Source: an uncultured Lachnospiraceae bacterium
Lineage (GTDB): Bacteria; Bacillota; Clostridia; Lachnospirales; Lachnospiraceae
Reading direction: 5' to 3'
NCBI GenBank assembly: GCA_900539715.1
Contig: UQDA01000004.1
Location: forward strand, 1 to 64,000
Length of the DNA: 64,000 nucleotides
Position 1 is the first letter of the stretch. Every line of letters starts with the position of its first letter. This document shows positions 16,366 to 25,480 of the stretch, piece by piece. The position numbers and the translations under genes were made by a program. Below the pieces are notes generated by a model. That model was given only the letters and a program-made list of their open reading frames with translations. It was not told the DNA's origin and ran no database searches.

Positions 16366-18143
16366 TGGGCTTCAATTCATATAAAGACGATGAAAAAAGC
16401 GTCGAAGTCGGCAAGATGAAAACGCTCCTGCGCCTTTTTTCCTATCTGCTTTCCTACAAAAAGCAGATAGCGGGCGTTCTCGCCATCATGGCATTCTGCG
16501 TTTTTGTCAGCCTCGCCAATCCGCTCATCATGGAAAAAGCGGTTGACAAACATATTTCCACCGGCGACTGGAACGGGCTTTTTTCGCTCATCAGCATCGC
16601 CGTCGTTTTAAACGTCCTCATGATACTCGGCGTAAAGCTGCGCATGTGGATAATGGCAAAGCTGTGCAACAGCATTCTGGTAACGATACGTCAGGATTTA
16701 TACACGCACATCCAGACGCTGGACTTTTCCTTTTTTGACAGCCGTCCCACAGGAAAGATACTCGCCCGCATCATCGGCGACATCAACTCCTTAAAGGACG
16801 TGCTCGGCAACTGCGTGACGACGCTGCTCCCGGATTTTTTCACCATCTGCGCTGTAGTCGGCATCATGTTCGCCAAAAATCCCGCCCTCGCTGCAGCCTC
16901 TCTCATCAGCCTTCCGCTAATGGCAGGCTGTATGTGGTTCATTCAGGTCTATTCCCACAAGCGATGGCAGGTACACCGAAAAAAATCCTCCAACCTAAAC
17001 GCTTTTGTACACGAGGACCTTTCCGGCATCCGCATCATCCAGAGCTTTACCGCCGAAAAGGAAACGAAAAACACATTCCGGCAGCTCACGGATGAGCACC
17101 GGGATTCCTTCATCCACGCGGTGCGCTTAAACGACGCTTTCGGCTCCGTCATCGACTTCTGCTGGGGGCTCGGTACCATTTCCCTGTATTTTACGGGCAT
17201 CGTTATCCTTGGTACCGATAAGATATCCGTCGGCACGCTCATCGCCTTCGGCTCCTATATCTCGATGTTCTGGCGCCCTATCATGAACCTGAGCAATTTT
17301 TATAATCAGATCATCACCAATATCGCCGGTGCGGAACGGATTTTCGAGATTCTGGATACCAAACCGCAAATAGCGGACGATACCGGCGTGAGCGAGCTGC
17401 CTCCGGTCGAAGGCTCCGTTACCTTCGACGACGTTTCCTTTTCCTATGACGGTGAAAAGAACGTGCTGGACCATGTGAGCTTCCATGTAAAGCCCGGTCA
17501 GACCATTGCTCTCGTCGGTCCTACCGGAGCCGGAAAGACGACCATCGTCAACCTGATCAGCCGGTTTTACGATATCCAAAAAGGACGCATCCTTATCGAC
17601 GACTATGACCTGAAAAAGGTTTCCATCGAGAGCCTACGTCAACAGATGGGCGTCATGACACAGGATAACTTCCTGTTCTCCGGCACCATCCGCGAAAATA
17701 TCCGCTACGGCAGGCTGGACGCTACCGATGAGGAAATCATCGCTGCGGCAAAAGCCGTCAATGCCCATGATTTTATCATGAAGCTCGAAAAGGGCTATGA
17801 TACGGAGCTTTCCGAGCGTGGCGGCGGTCTTTCCATCGGACAAAAACAGCTTCTTGCCTTCGCCCGCACGATGGTGTCCGACCCGCGCATCCTCATTCTG
17901 GACGAGGCGACGAGCAGCATCGACACGAACACCGAGCTTCTCGTTCAGGAAGGTATCGAACAGCTTTTAAAGGGCAGAACTTCCTTCGTCATCGCCCACA
18001 GACTTTCCACTATCCAGAAGGCGGATCGCATCTTCGTCATCGACGATGGACGCATTATAGAAGAAGGAAATGCACAGGAGCTGATGGCAAAGAAGGGCTT
18101 CTATTACGACCTGTATATGAGCCAGTTTAAAAACGTGGTATAA
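16365..18143 (+). CDS. ABC exporter half-transporter, catalytic subunit (BmrD-like)
   Basis: This is a 592-residue partner of the preceding subunit with six spans and an ATPase domain. Walker A is GPTGAGKTT and Walker B is ILILDEATSSID with the catalytic glutamate intact. The signature is LSIGQKQ, a non-canonical form that would face the degenerate site of the partner, exactly as in asymmetric heterodimers. The ATG at 16365 overlaps the upstream stop (TAATG) and follows GAGGAGGTGA. The two proteins should form one exporter with one consensus and one degenerate ATP site. Confidence 0.92.
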   Translation: MGFNSYKDDEKSVEVGKMKTLLRLFSYLLSYKKQIAGVLAIMAFCVFVSLANPLIMEKAVDKHISTGDWNGLFSLISIAVVLNVLMILGVKLRMWIMAKLCNSILVTIRQDLYTHIQTLDFSFFDSRPTGKILARIIGDINSLKDVLGNCVTTLLPDFFTICAVVGIMFAKNPALAAASLISLPLMAGCMWFIQVYSHKRWQVHRKKSSNLNAFVHEDLSGIRIIQSFTAEKETKNTFRQLTDEHRDSFIHAVRLNDAFGSVIDFCWGLGTISLYFTGIVILGTDKISVGTLIAFGSYISMFWRPIMNLSNFYNQIITNIAGAERIFEILDTKPQIADDTGVSELPPVEGSVTFDDVSFSYDGEKNVLDHVSFHVKPGQTIALVGPTGAGKTTIVNLISRFYDIQKGRILIDDYDLKKVSIESLRQQMGVMTQDNFLFSGTIRENIRYGRLDATDEEIIAAAKAVNAHDFIMKLEKGYDTELSERGGGLSIGQKQLLAFARTMVSDPRILILDEATSSIDTNTELLVQEGIEQLLKGRTSFVIAHRLSTIQKADRIFVIDDGRIIEEGNAQELMAKKGFYYDLYMSQFKNVV

Positions 18144-18150
18144 CAAAAGA

Positions 18151-18187
18151 GCGGCAGCCGCTTCAAATTGCGGCAGGCCGCCTTTTT
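18151..18187. terminator. Bidirectional terminator between exporter operon and thiamine pyrophosphokinase
   Basis: GCGGCAGCCGC (18151-18161) pairs with 18170-18181 through a small internal loop, followed by five Ts on the plus strand. On the minus strand a TCTTTTG tract follows. It separates convergent genes. Confidence 0.75.
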
Positions 18188-18208
18188 GTCACTCTAAATA
18201 GGGTACTT

Positions 18209-18859
18209 TCATTTTTCTTTCCGCGATAATATCGCCGCCAGCGTTCCCTTTTCCACTGTTACCGACGCCCTCTTTCCGATAAATTCATTTGAAATCCCTA
18301 TCGGATAGCTGTTTGTAAGCTCTGCCCGGTCAAGCTCATACTTCATATTGCGTATCGTCACGCCCTCCGCTTTTTCCCCCATGGAAAAAAGGGACAGATA
18401 GCCGGACGCGCTTTCCTGAAACCAGACCGTTTCGTTCTGAACAATAAAGACCGTACTTGTCTCGTCTACCAGACAACCGGACGCACCACACTCTTTTAAA
18501 TAGATGAGACACTGCACATTGGCAAACGTATGCTCCAGCCTGCCTCCCTGGGCGGCATATATCCGAAATTCCCGGCAGCCTTCCGAAAGTCCCATCCGTA
18601 TCGCCGCCAACATATCCGTATCGTCCTTCTCCGTCGGAAGGATGACGACACTGTCCGGACATATTTTCTGAATCCGGGCTATCTGCTCTGCATCCGCCTC
18701 CTCTACCGAGTCAAAGTCGCCAAGTATCAAATCCGGCACGATGCCCAGCCCTTTGCAGTAGGCATAGCCGCCGTCTGCCGCTATCACATAATCATCCTTT
18801 TCAACAGGAATTGCTGAAACCTTCAGTTCTCCCGCTCCTACGATAACACATCTTTTCAT
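18209..18859 (-). CDS. Thiamine pyrophosphokinase
   Basis: This is a 216-residue cytoplasmic enzyme that converts thiamine and ATP to thiamine pyrophosphate. The family signature is visible as AADGGYAYCKGLGIVPDLILGDFDS near residue 28, followed by LPTEKDDTDMLAAIR, which supplies the acidic nucleotide and metal ligands. The C-terminal beta-domain binds thiamine (LTNSYPIGISNEF region). It fits a salvage strategy together with the TPP-riboswitch-controlled thiamine transporter ThiT at 57085. It is last in a minus-strand run after a MATE exporter gene, 46 bases apart. Confidence 0.92.
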   Translation of the reverse strand: MKRCVIVGAGELKVSAIPVEKDDYVIAADGGYAYCKGLGIVPDLILGDFDSVEEADAEQIARIQKICPDSVVILPTEKDDTDMLAAIRMGLSEGCREFRIYAAQGGRLEHTFANVQCLIYLKECGASGCLVDETSTVFIVQNETVWFQESASGYLSLFSMGEKAEGVTIRNMKYELDRAELTNSYPIGISNEFIGKRASVTVEKGTLAAILSRKEK

Positions 18860-18904
18860 GAGTCCGTCTCCTTCCTAATCGCACACGCCCCAACTACAGC
18901 ATCA

Positions 18905-20284
18905 TCATGAAATCAGCTTTTTTGTGCGCCATTTTCCTGACTTGTAACGAAGAAAAGAGAGCAGGTAATTGACGGCCCATCCCATCGGCTCCGCATACCA
19001 GACCGCAGCCGCTCCCAGCACCGGCGCCAACAGGTATGCAGCCGACACCCGGATGCTCAGATTTATGAGATTTGCAGCCATAAACACGCCCACGTCCCCG
19101 CTGCCCCTCAAAACGCCGTCTGTTATCGCCTTTAAACCTATCAGCACATAGAAAAAAGCAATAAAGGACAGATAGGATATGCCCGTTTCATATGCCGCCG
19201 CGTTCCCCGCTCCATCCAGAAACATGCCTATCAGCGCTTTTCTGGAAAGCAGGACCGCTATGCAGATAACTGCTGCAAAACCAAATACCATCCCATAGGC
19301 ACTCCTGTAGCCTTCCCGCACGCGCTCATGCTTTCCGGCTCCCACATTCTGCGCAGTAAAGGTTGCCACCGCATTACCCGCCGCTATCATCGGTACGATA
19401 CATATTGATTCGATACGTCCCGCAGCCGTGTATCCTGCCAGCACATCCGAACCGAACCGGTTTATCACAGACTGAACAAGGAGCATCCCTACCGAAACGA
19501 TAGACTGCTGAAGCATCGTCGGAATCGCCATCTTAACCATATGTGCCAGCATATCCGCATCAAACAGTTTTCTGTCTCCCGCTTTGCAGGCATCATCATC
19601 CGGCACTTCATAATCACGCAGCTTTCTGAGCAGAAGCAAAAAGGAAATAACCGCCGCCGTCCCCTGAGCAATGACAGTTGCGACCGCTACTCCTGCAACT
19701 CCCATCGAAAATCCTGCCACAAACCAGATATCCAGCCCCACATTCACAACTGATGAAAAAATGAGCAGATACAAGGGCGTTTTTGAATCCCCCAGCGCAT
19801 TAAACATACTCGCCAGCACGTTATACAGAAACAAAAACGGCAGTCCTACAAAATAAATATTCAGATACTGCTGCGCCATCTCCAAAATATTTTCCGGTGT
19901 TTTTAACGCGGTCAATATCATTCCGGAGCCAAAATAACCTGCCGCAGCCAGAAGGATGCCCAGCGCCAAAAACGCCGTCAGAGCCGTTGAGACGGAGGTT
20001 TTTAACTCCCGATATCTTTTTGCTCCCAGATACTGGGCTGTAACGACCGCCGAACCGTTTCCTCCGCCAATCGCCAGCATCACAAAAACCGTCGTCAACG
20101 CATACGACGCACCCACTGCCGCCAGCGCATCCACGCCTGCAAACTGCCCCACTATCACCGAGTCCGCCATATTGTAAAGCTGCTGGAACAGGTTTCCCAA
20201 TATCATCGGCGCCGCAAAGAAAAACAGCTTCCTTGCGGGTGCGCCCTCTGTCATATTGCAATCATTCTTTCTTTCTCTTCTCAT
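18905..20284 (-). CDS. MATE-family multidrug/cation antiporter
   Basis: This is a membrane exporter of the multi-antimicrobial extrusion family (NorM/DinF type), about 459 residues with twelve predicted spans in two homologous halves. The conserved start of the first half, MTEGAPARKLFFFAAPMILGNLFQQLYNMADSVIVG, is split here only for description: MTEGAPARKL, then PMILGNLFQQLYN, then ADSVIVGQF. The start is uncertain. The ATG at 20284 overlaps the upstream gene by 23 bases, and the ATG at 20254 begins MTEG just after that gene's stop; neither has a strong ribosome-binding site. The substrate is unknown. Confidence 0.88.
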   Translation of the reverse strand: MRRERKNDCNMTEGAPARKLFFFAAPMILGNLFQQLYNMADSVIVGQFAGVDALAAVGASYALTTVFVMLAIGGGNGSAVVTAQYLGAKRYRELKTSVSTALTAFLALGILLAAAGYFGSGMILTALKTPENILEMAQQYLNIYFVGLPFLFLYNVLASMFNALGDSKTPLYLLIFSSVVNVGLDIWFVAGFSMGVAGVAVATVIAQGTAAVISFLLLLRKLRDYEVPDDDACKAGDRKLFDADMLAHMVKMAIPTMLQQSIVSVGMLLVQSVINRFGSDVLAGYTAAGRIESICIVPMIAAGNAVATFTAQNVGAGKHERVREGYRSAYGMVFGFAAVICIAVLLSRKALIGMFLDGAGNAAAYETGISYLSFIAFFYVLIGLKAITDGVLRGSGDVGVFMAANLINLSIRVSAAYLLAPVLGAAAVWYAEPMGWAVNYLLSFLRYKSGKWRTKKLIS

Positions 20285-21542
20285 TCGCCCCGCCCCAATC
20301 ATATATCATATTTGCTTCAGATCCGTTCTGCGTATATATTTTCTCTGCAAAACGGTAATTCATACGCGATACCGCCTGACTCGTATCAGTAGCAATACCG
20401 CTCACCATCGTATTCCAATATACAATCTCATATTCCGTATGAGGATAATAATTTTCCGGATCGTACGCAGGAACATATTCGATGCTGCTCCTCTGGACAC
20501 CCAGATCCTTCATTTTTTCTCCCAAAACCCTTATCGTTCCTGTGGGAACCGCCAGCCCATCGTCCTCAACAAAGGAAAACTCCCAGTCCTCCCCGGACTT
20601 TGAAAATACGATCGCCTCTTTTGTCACAGGCACATAGGTATTTTCTTTCCAGTATTCCATCGTGTCCCCGATAAAGGCATCACGCATCGCCTGATATTTT
20701 TCTGAAACGATGAATTCCTTTGCTTTTTCAAATTCCTTCGCTTCAAACGCCTCAAACATCGGTGCGAAATAATCGCTGACCTCCTGCTGCATTTTAAGGC
20801 ATGCCAAAAGCTGGTCGGCTCCCTGTGTGCCCAGCGCCTGCGCCCGCGTCAAAAGCCCGATATACTGCTCTCTGTTTGAAAGGCTCAGATACACCGTAGA
20901 AGCTTCCGGCACGACCATACTTCCCGCCGCCTGCGCATACATTCCATCCTGTTCCGCCATCGAAAGCAGCCTGTCCGCGCTTTCCTGATATGCCGCAAAA
21001 TCACCGATATTTTCAAGCATTATCCTGCTGCCCTTCTGACTTTCCCAAAATCGTCCGATGCAAGCCAGTAAAATCTCCGGCGTCCGGGCATTATCAGGGT
21101 CTTCCTCCAAAACATCGATACATCTGGAAATTTCCTCAATACCGGCTCGTCCCTCATTGAGCGCTTTTACCACATCGTTTAAGACTGTCGCACAGTAATT
21201 CTGCAAAAGGACCTCCGAATCTGTCACTTCATAGCCCTTTTTTAATATATCCTCTGCATCTGCTATCCTTCCCTGCGCCATATAGTCGTCTGCCAGCCCC
21301 CGATATGCCCGCTCGCTCCCCTCATCAATAGAAAGCGCTGTCTGATATGCTTCTTCCGCCTGCACATAATCCATATTCATCATGTATTCCACTGCCTGAT
21401 CGAGCTGTTTTCCAAGCTTTGTCTGCGGAAGATTCCAGTAAATAAGAGTGCTTCCTGCCGCCGCTGCCACAACGGCTGGCGCTGCCGCTACATAGATTTT
21501 CTGTTTTTCCGCCTTTTTCCTTCTCTTTTTCCGCTTTGCCAT
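20262..21542 (-). CDS. Membrane-anchored TPR-like protein of unknown function
   Basis: This is a 426-residue protein with a very basic N-terminus (MAKRKKRRKKAEKQK) and one membrane span (about 16-36), placing the rest outside the cytoplasm. Residues about 45-110 carry two or three TPR-like helices (YVQAEEAYQTALSIDEGSERAYRGLADDY, described in parts). The remaining 300 residues have no motif I recognise. It lies between a prepilin peptidase gene and a MATE gene on the same strand. No enzymatic role is suggested. Confidence 0.75.
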   Translation of the reverse strand: MAKRKKRRKKAEKQKIYVAAAPAVVAAAAGSTLIYWNLPQTKLGKQLDQAVEYMMNMDYVQAEEAYQTALSIDEGSERAYRGLADDYMAQGRIADAEDILKKGYEVTDSEVLLQNYCATVLNDVVKALNEGRAGIEEISRCIDVLEEDPDNARTPEILLACIGRFWESQKGSRIMLENIGDFAAYQESADRLLSMAEQDGMYAQAAGSMVVPEASTVYLSLSNREQYIGLLTRAQALGTQGADQLLACLKMQQEVSDYFAPMFEAFEAKEFEKAKEFIVSEKYQAMRDAFIGDTMEYWKENTYVPVTKEAIVFSKSGEDWEFSFVEDDGLAVPTGTIRVLGEKMKDLGVQRSSIEYVPAYDPENYYPHTEYEIVYWNTMVSGIATDTSQAVSRMNYRFAEKIYTQNGSEANMIYDWGGANEKRKKE

Positions 21543-21671
21543 CTTCCAAAAACTCCTGTCCTTACCCGCAAACAGCGGCGGACCGCAGATTCTTCCGCAT
21601 GTCTCGCCGCTTCTTTTCTAATCTATATTGTAGCAATCTTTTTCCGCTTTTGTAAAGCCCCTTTCCCGAAA

Positions 21672-22115
21672 TCAATTCCACAAAAATTCCCCTGAAAACA
21701 GGCTGAACGCCATCCCCATGCACAAAAAAGGTCCCAGTGCAAATTTTTTCTTCCTGCCTTTGCCCTTCATGAGCAACACGATACCGTACAACCCCGCCGC
21801 AGTCATCGCAATAAAAAACGCTTCCAATACCGCATCCGCCCCCAAAAACAGGCCGCCCGCAGCTAAAAGCTTGATATCCCCTCCGCCGAACGCCCCCTGT
21901 TTTATCATGGTAACGATAAGGAGAGGAACACTCACCGCCAGCATCCCTGTAATCCTCTGCCATATACCGGTCTCCGGCATCCACCAGACCGCCGCTATCC
22001 CGGTCAGCATTATCCCCGCCGACACGATATCCGGTATCCTTCTCTCCTTTAAGTCAGACCGTGCCGCTGCTGCCAGAAGAAACAAAAATACGAATGTCAA
22101 AAAAATACGGTTCAA
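21672..22115 (-). CDS. A24-family prepilin peptidase, TadV/CpaA type
   Basis: This is a 147-residue integral membrane aspartic protease lacking the N-terminal methylase domain, so the TadV/CpaA short form. The two catalytic aspartates are visible: RSDLKERRIPD after the first span and GGGDIKLLAAGG (the GxGD motif) in the middle. The start codon is TTG with AAGGAGG just upstream. It would mature type IV pilin-like or competence pseudopilin precursors, but no pilin or assembly ATPase gene is in the window, so its targets lie elsewhere. Confidence 0.88.
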   Translation of the reverse strand: MNRIFLTFVFLFLLAAAARSDLKERRIPDIVSAGIMLTGIAAVWWMPETGIWQRITGMLAVSVPLLIVTMIKQGAFGGGDIKLLAAGGLFLGADAVLEAFFIAMTAAGLYGIVLLMKGKGRKKKFALGPFLCMGMAFSLFSGEFLWN

Positions 22116-22172
22116 ATTACCTCCTTACATTTTCTCTGTCTCACGGCTCACCACTCCGCTGTATCTCTCTCC

Positions 22173-22201
22173 ATTATACCATCCGCCCATTTCTCTCACA
22201 A
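22173..22201 (-). promoter_or_regulatory. Promoter of the prepilin peptidase run
   Basis: On the minus strand TTGTGA (22196-22201), a 17-base spacer and TATAAT (22173-22178) lie 58 bases upstream of the TTG start. Confidence 0.7.
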
Positions 22202-22294
22202 CACAAACCTGACGAATGAAGGAGGATTTGCAAACGGCGCAAGGATGCCCGGCATTCCGGTCCGCTGCCATTTTTCCATAATTTTTCAATTTCT

Positions 22295-22323
22295 TTGCTG
22301 AATCTTTACTCCAAATATATTAT
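22295..22323 (+). promoter_or_regulatory. Promoter of the two-component/ion transport cluster
   Basis: TTGCTG (22295-22300), a 17-base spacer and TATTAT (22318-22323) lie 47 bases before the TTG start of the sensor kinase gene. The region is A+T-rich with an overlapping alternative -10 (TATACT). Confidence 0.55.
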
Positions 22324-22370
22324 ACTGTATTGTATATTTCAAAAAACGGTATGACACGGAGGCACTTTCC

Positions 22371-23432
22371 TTGGAGCAAAACAAGCTGTCCGCTAAAGAT
22401 ATCCTGCTTTTTGCAGGCATTTTTATACTCGCGCTTGCCGCCGGATTTCTGGCGCGCTACGCGCTGCATACGGAAACGCTCATTCCCGCCATTTTTATCC
22501 TGGCGGTTTTTCTCATTTCCTTATACACGAACGGCTGGATGCCGGGCGTTATCGCCGCCCTCGCCGGAACTCTCGCCGTTAATTTCGTCTTTACCTTTCC
22601 TTATTATAATTTCAATTTTACCATCCCTGAAAATTTCTTCTCGGCGCTCATTATGCTTACCATCTCCATCGCCACGAGCATGCTGACGACCCGCGTCGTC
22701 CGTCAGGAAAAGCTGCGCGCCGAAAGCGACCTCGAAAAAATGCGCGCAAACCTTCTTCGCGCCATCTCCCACGACCTGCGCACGCCACTGACGACTATTT
22801 ACGGCTCCTGCATGGCGGCTGCCGAAAACTATGACCTGCTCTCCAAAAAGCAGCACTTAAAGCTGTTGGACGAAATCAGGGAAGACGCTGAATGGCTTAC
22901 AGGAATGGTTGAAAACCTGCTCTCCGTCACCCGTATCGATGCGGAGGGTGTCGAACTCATCAAAACCCCAACCGTGCTCGACGAGCTCATCGACTCTGCG
23001 GTCATTCGCTTTCACAAGCGTTTTCCCGAGCAGACGGTCATGCTGGAGCTGCCGGACGATTTTGTCAGCATCCCTATGGACGCCATGCTCATTCAGCAGG
23101 TGCTGAACAATCTGCTGGAAAACGCAGTTCAGCACGCAAAAGGCATGCGACAGCTTAAATTAAAGGTATTTGTTTTGGGCAACCGGGCGATATTCGAAGT
23201 GAGCGACGATGGCTGCGGTATCCCCGGAGAGCTGATGGAACATTTATTTGACGGCTATCTTCCCAGGCACAATGTCCCCGCAGACGGACTGAAAAGCTCT
23301 ATGGGAATCGGACTGTCTGTCTGCAGCGCCATCGTCCGCGCCCACGGAGGCGATATCTCCGCCCAGAACCGCAAGGAGGGCGGATGCATATTCCGGTTTT
23401 CTTTACCGATGGAGGAACAGTTTGAGAAATGA
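22371..23432 (+). CDS. KdpD-like sensor histidine kinase lacking the KdpD N-terminal domain
   Basis: This is a 353-residue membrane kinase. A DUF4118-type bundle of membrane helices (about 10-105) is typical of the middle of KdpD, followed by the dimerisation and phosphoacceptor helix with H134 in AISHDLRTPL and an ATPase domain (about 225-350) with N-box NNLLENAVQHA and G-boxes. The roughly 400-residue KdpD cytoplasmic N-terminal domain and its USP module are absent. The start is TTG at 22371 with GGAGG 8 bases upstream. It overlaps the response regulator by 4 bases (ATGA). The downstream KtrB/KtrA genes suggest it senses potassium or ionic state. Confidence 0.9.
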   Translation: MEQNKLSAKDILLFAGIFILALAAGFLARYALHTETLIPAIFILAVFLISLYTNGWMPGVIAALAGTLAVNFVFTFPYYNFNFTIPENFFSALIMLTISIATSMLTTRVVRQEKLRAESDLEKMRANLLRAISHDLRTPLTTIYGSCMAAAENYDLLSKKQHLKLLDEIREDAEWLTGMVENLLSVTRIDAEGVELIKTPTVLDELIDSAVIRFHKRFPEQTVMLELPDDFVSIPMDAMLIQQVLNNLLENAVQHAKGMRQLKLKVFVLGNRAIFEVSDDGCGIPGELMEHLFDGYLPRHNVPADGLKSSMGIGLSVCSAIVRAHGGDISAQNRKEGGCIFRFSLPMEEQFEK

Positions 23433-24136
23433 GCAATAATAAATACAAGATACTCATCATAGAGGATGAATCCAAAATCCGAAGTTTTATCTCGGTCATT
23501 TTAAAAGCAAACGGCTATAAACCTCTGGCGTGCCGTACCGGCACAGAGGCAGGGCTTATTTTTTCCTCCCATAAACCGGACCTGTGCATTTTGGATCTCG
23601 GCCTTCCGGATATGGATGGAACTGAACTCATCAAAAAAATCCGTGCCGTTTCCAACACACCTATCCTTGTCCTGTCTGCCCGTACCGCAGAGACCGACAA
23701 GGTGGAAGCTCTCGATTTGGGGGCAAACGACTATATCACAAAGCCCTTTGGCACTGCGGAGCTTTTGGCACGCGTGCGCGCTGCCCTGCGGACGAGCTGC
23801 ATCGCCGAGCCGGGCGCTCCTCCGGGAAAAAGCTTCCATGTCGCGGATCTTTCCATCGATTATGACAGTCGCCGCGTGACTGTCGCCGGTCAGGACATCC
23901 GACTGACCCAGACTGAATACAATATCGTCGCCTTTTTATCCTCCCATGCCGGAAAGGTACTTACCTACAGCGCCATCATCCGGGCAGTCTGGGGATCAGG
24001 TGACGACGGCAGCATCAAAAAGCTTCAGGTCAACATGGCGAATATCCGCAAAAAACTCGGTTCCACTCCCGGCGACAACCGTTATATCTCAAACGAACTT
24101 GGTGTCGGCTACCGGATGTACAATGAAGATTCCTAA
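23429..24136 (+). CDS. KdpE-like OmpR-family response regulator
   Basis: This is a 235-residue regulator. The receiver domain (1-120) has the acidic pocket (IIEDE), the phosphoacceptor D56 in CILDLGLPDMDG, and K near residue 105 in YITKPFG. The C-terminal winged-helix domain (about 135-230) is of OmpR/PhoB type (LTQTEYNIVAFLSSHAGKV). It is co-translated with the sensor kinase and 14 bases upstream of the potassium transporter gene, so the likely targets are this cluster. In KdpE systems the target is usually kdpFABC, which is not in the window. Confidence 0.92.
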   Translation: MSNNKYKILIIEDESKIRSFISVILKANGYKPLACRTGTEAGLIFSSHKPDLCILDLGLPDMDGTELIKKIRAVSNTPILVLSARTAETDKVEALDLGANDYITKPFGTAELLARVRAALRTSCIAEPGAPPGKSFHVADLSIDYDSRRVTVAGQDIRLTQTEYNIVAFLSSHAGKVLTYSAIIRAVWGSGDDGSIKKLQVNMANIRKKLGSTPGDNRYISNELGVGYRMYNEDS

Positions 24137-24150
24137 AGGAGATTACCGTT

Positions 24151-25455
24151 ATGCAACTTTTTAATCTGGTGAAACGCCAGTCCCCCGCACGTATCATTAC
24201 GCTGGGATTTTTGCTCGTCATCCTGATAGGCTCTCTGCTTTTGATGCTGCCCTGCAGCGTCAAAGACGGCGTTTCGGTCAGCTACATCGATGCGCTCTAT
24301 ACCTCAACGAGCGCGGTCTGCGTTACCGGTCTGATTGCCGTGGATACCGGAGATACCTTTACCCCTCTGGGCCAGTTTTTTCTTGCGATGCTCATTCAGA
24401 TCGGCGGACTGGGCGTTACCTCCATCGGCGTCGGCATCATGATAGCGATACGCCAGCGCGTGGACTTAAAAGGACGCCGCCTCATCCGCGAAGCCATGAA
24501 CGTGGATTCCGGCAAAGGGCTTGTCCGCTTTGTAAAAGCGATTTTTTTAACGACCATAACCTTTGAGCTGGTCGGCGCGGTTTTAAGCTTTCCCGTATTC
24601 GCCCGCGATTTTCCGCTGCCAAAGGCGCTCGGCATCAGCCTGTTCCACTCTGTTGCGGCGTTTAACAACTCCGGCTTCGACAATCTGGGCGGCGGCACGA
24701 GCCTTATCCCGTATCAGAACAATGTCCTTTTAAACCTTGTCACCTGCATGCTCATCTTTTTCGGAGGCATCGGCTTTCTTGTCATCCGTGAGCTGTTTTT
24801 GAAACGCTTTTGCTGGAAAAAGCTTTCCATGCATGCAAAGGTTGTCCTGAGCACGAGCGCGGTCCTGCTCCTCGCCGGAACGGTCCTCTTAAAATGCACC
24901 GAAGACGTCACATGGCTCGGCGCCTTTTTCAACAGCGTATCCGCAAGGACTGCAGGCTTTTCCACCTACGCGCTGGGCGACTTTTCCAATGCCGGACTGC
25001 TCGTCATGACGGTCCTTATGTTCATCGGCGCATCCCCCGGCTCTACCGGCGGCGGCATCAAAACGAGCACCTTTTTTGCGCTCCTGGTAGGCATTCATTC
25101 CGCCGCCACCAACCATTCCGAGAAAGCATTTAAAAACTCTCTCCCCAAGGATGCGTTCCGCAAGGCAGCTGTTATCACAACGCTGGCGCTTTTTATCGTC
25201 ATCACAGCCACTTATCTTCTTGTGGTCTTTGAACCTGGACTTTCTCTGCGCGACGCCCTCTTTGAGATGACAAGCGCTTTCGGCACCGTCGGACTTTCCA
25301 CCGGCATCACCGCCGGGCTGAGCGTAAAAAGCAAGCTTTTATCCATCCTCGTCATGTTCATCGGCCGCCTCGGACCTTTGACCATCGCTTCTTTGTGGCA
25401 CTTTACGCTGGGCGAACGCGTCCGCTACCCGGAAGGAAATATTTCTATCGGTTAA
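24151..25455 (+). CDS. TrkH/KtrB-family potassium uptake channel subunit
   Basis: This is a 434-residue membrane protein of the superfamily of K+ transporters with four M1-P-M2 repeats. The four selectivity-filter loops are visible: SAVCVTGLIAVDTG, AAFNNSGFDNLGG, SARTAGFSTYALGDF and AFGTVGLSTGIT, each with the conserved glycine. Length and ending fit KtrB better than the longer TrkH. It works with the cytosolic gating ring encoded next. The ribosome-binding site GGAG precedes the ATG by 8 bases. Confidence 0.92.
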   Translation: MQLFNLVKRQSPARIITLGFLLVILIGSLLLMLPCSVKDGVSVSYIDALYTSTSAVCVTGLIAVDTGDTFTPLGQFFLAMLIQIGGLGVTSIGVGIMIAIRQRVDLKGRRLIREAMNVDSGKGLVRFVKAIFLTTITFELVGAVLSFPVFARDFPLPKALGISLFHSVAAFNNSGFDNLGGGTSLIPYQNNVLLNLVTCMLIFFGGIGFLVIRELFLKRFCWKKLSMHAKVVLSTSAVLLLAGTVLLKCTEDVTWLGAFFNSVSARTAGFSTYALGDFSNAGLLVMTVLMFIGASPGSTGGGIKTSTFFALLVGIHSAATNHSEKAFKNSLPKDAFRKAAVITTLALFIVITATYLLVVFEPGLSLRDALFEMTSAFGTVGLSTGITAGLSVKSKLLSILVMFIGRLGPLTIASLWHFTLGERVRYPEGNISIG

Positions 25456-25480
25456 ATATCAAAAATAAAGGAGAATCATC

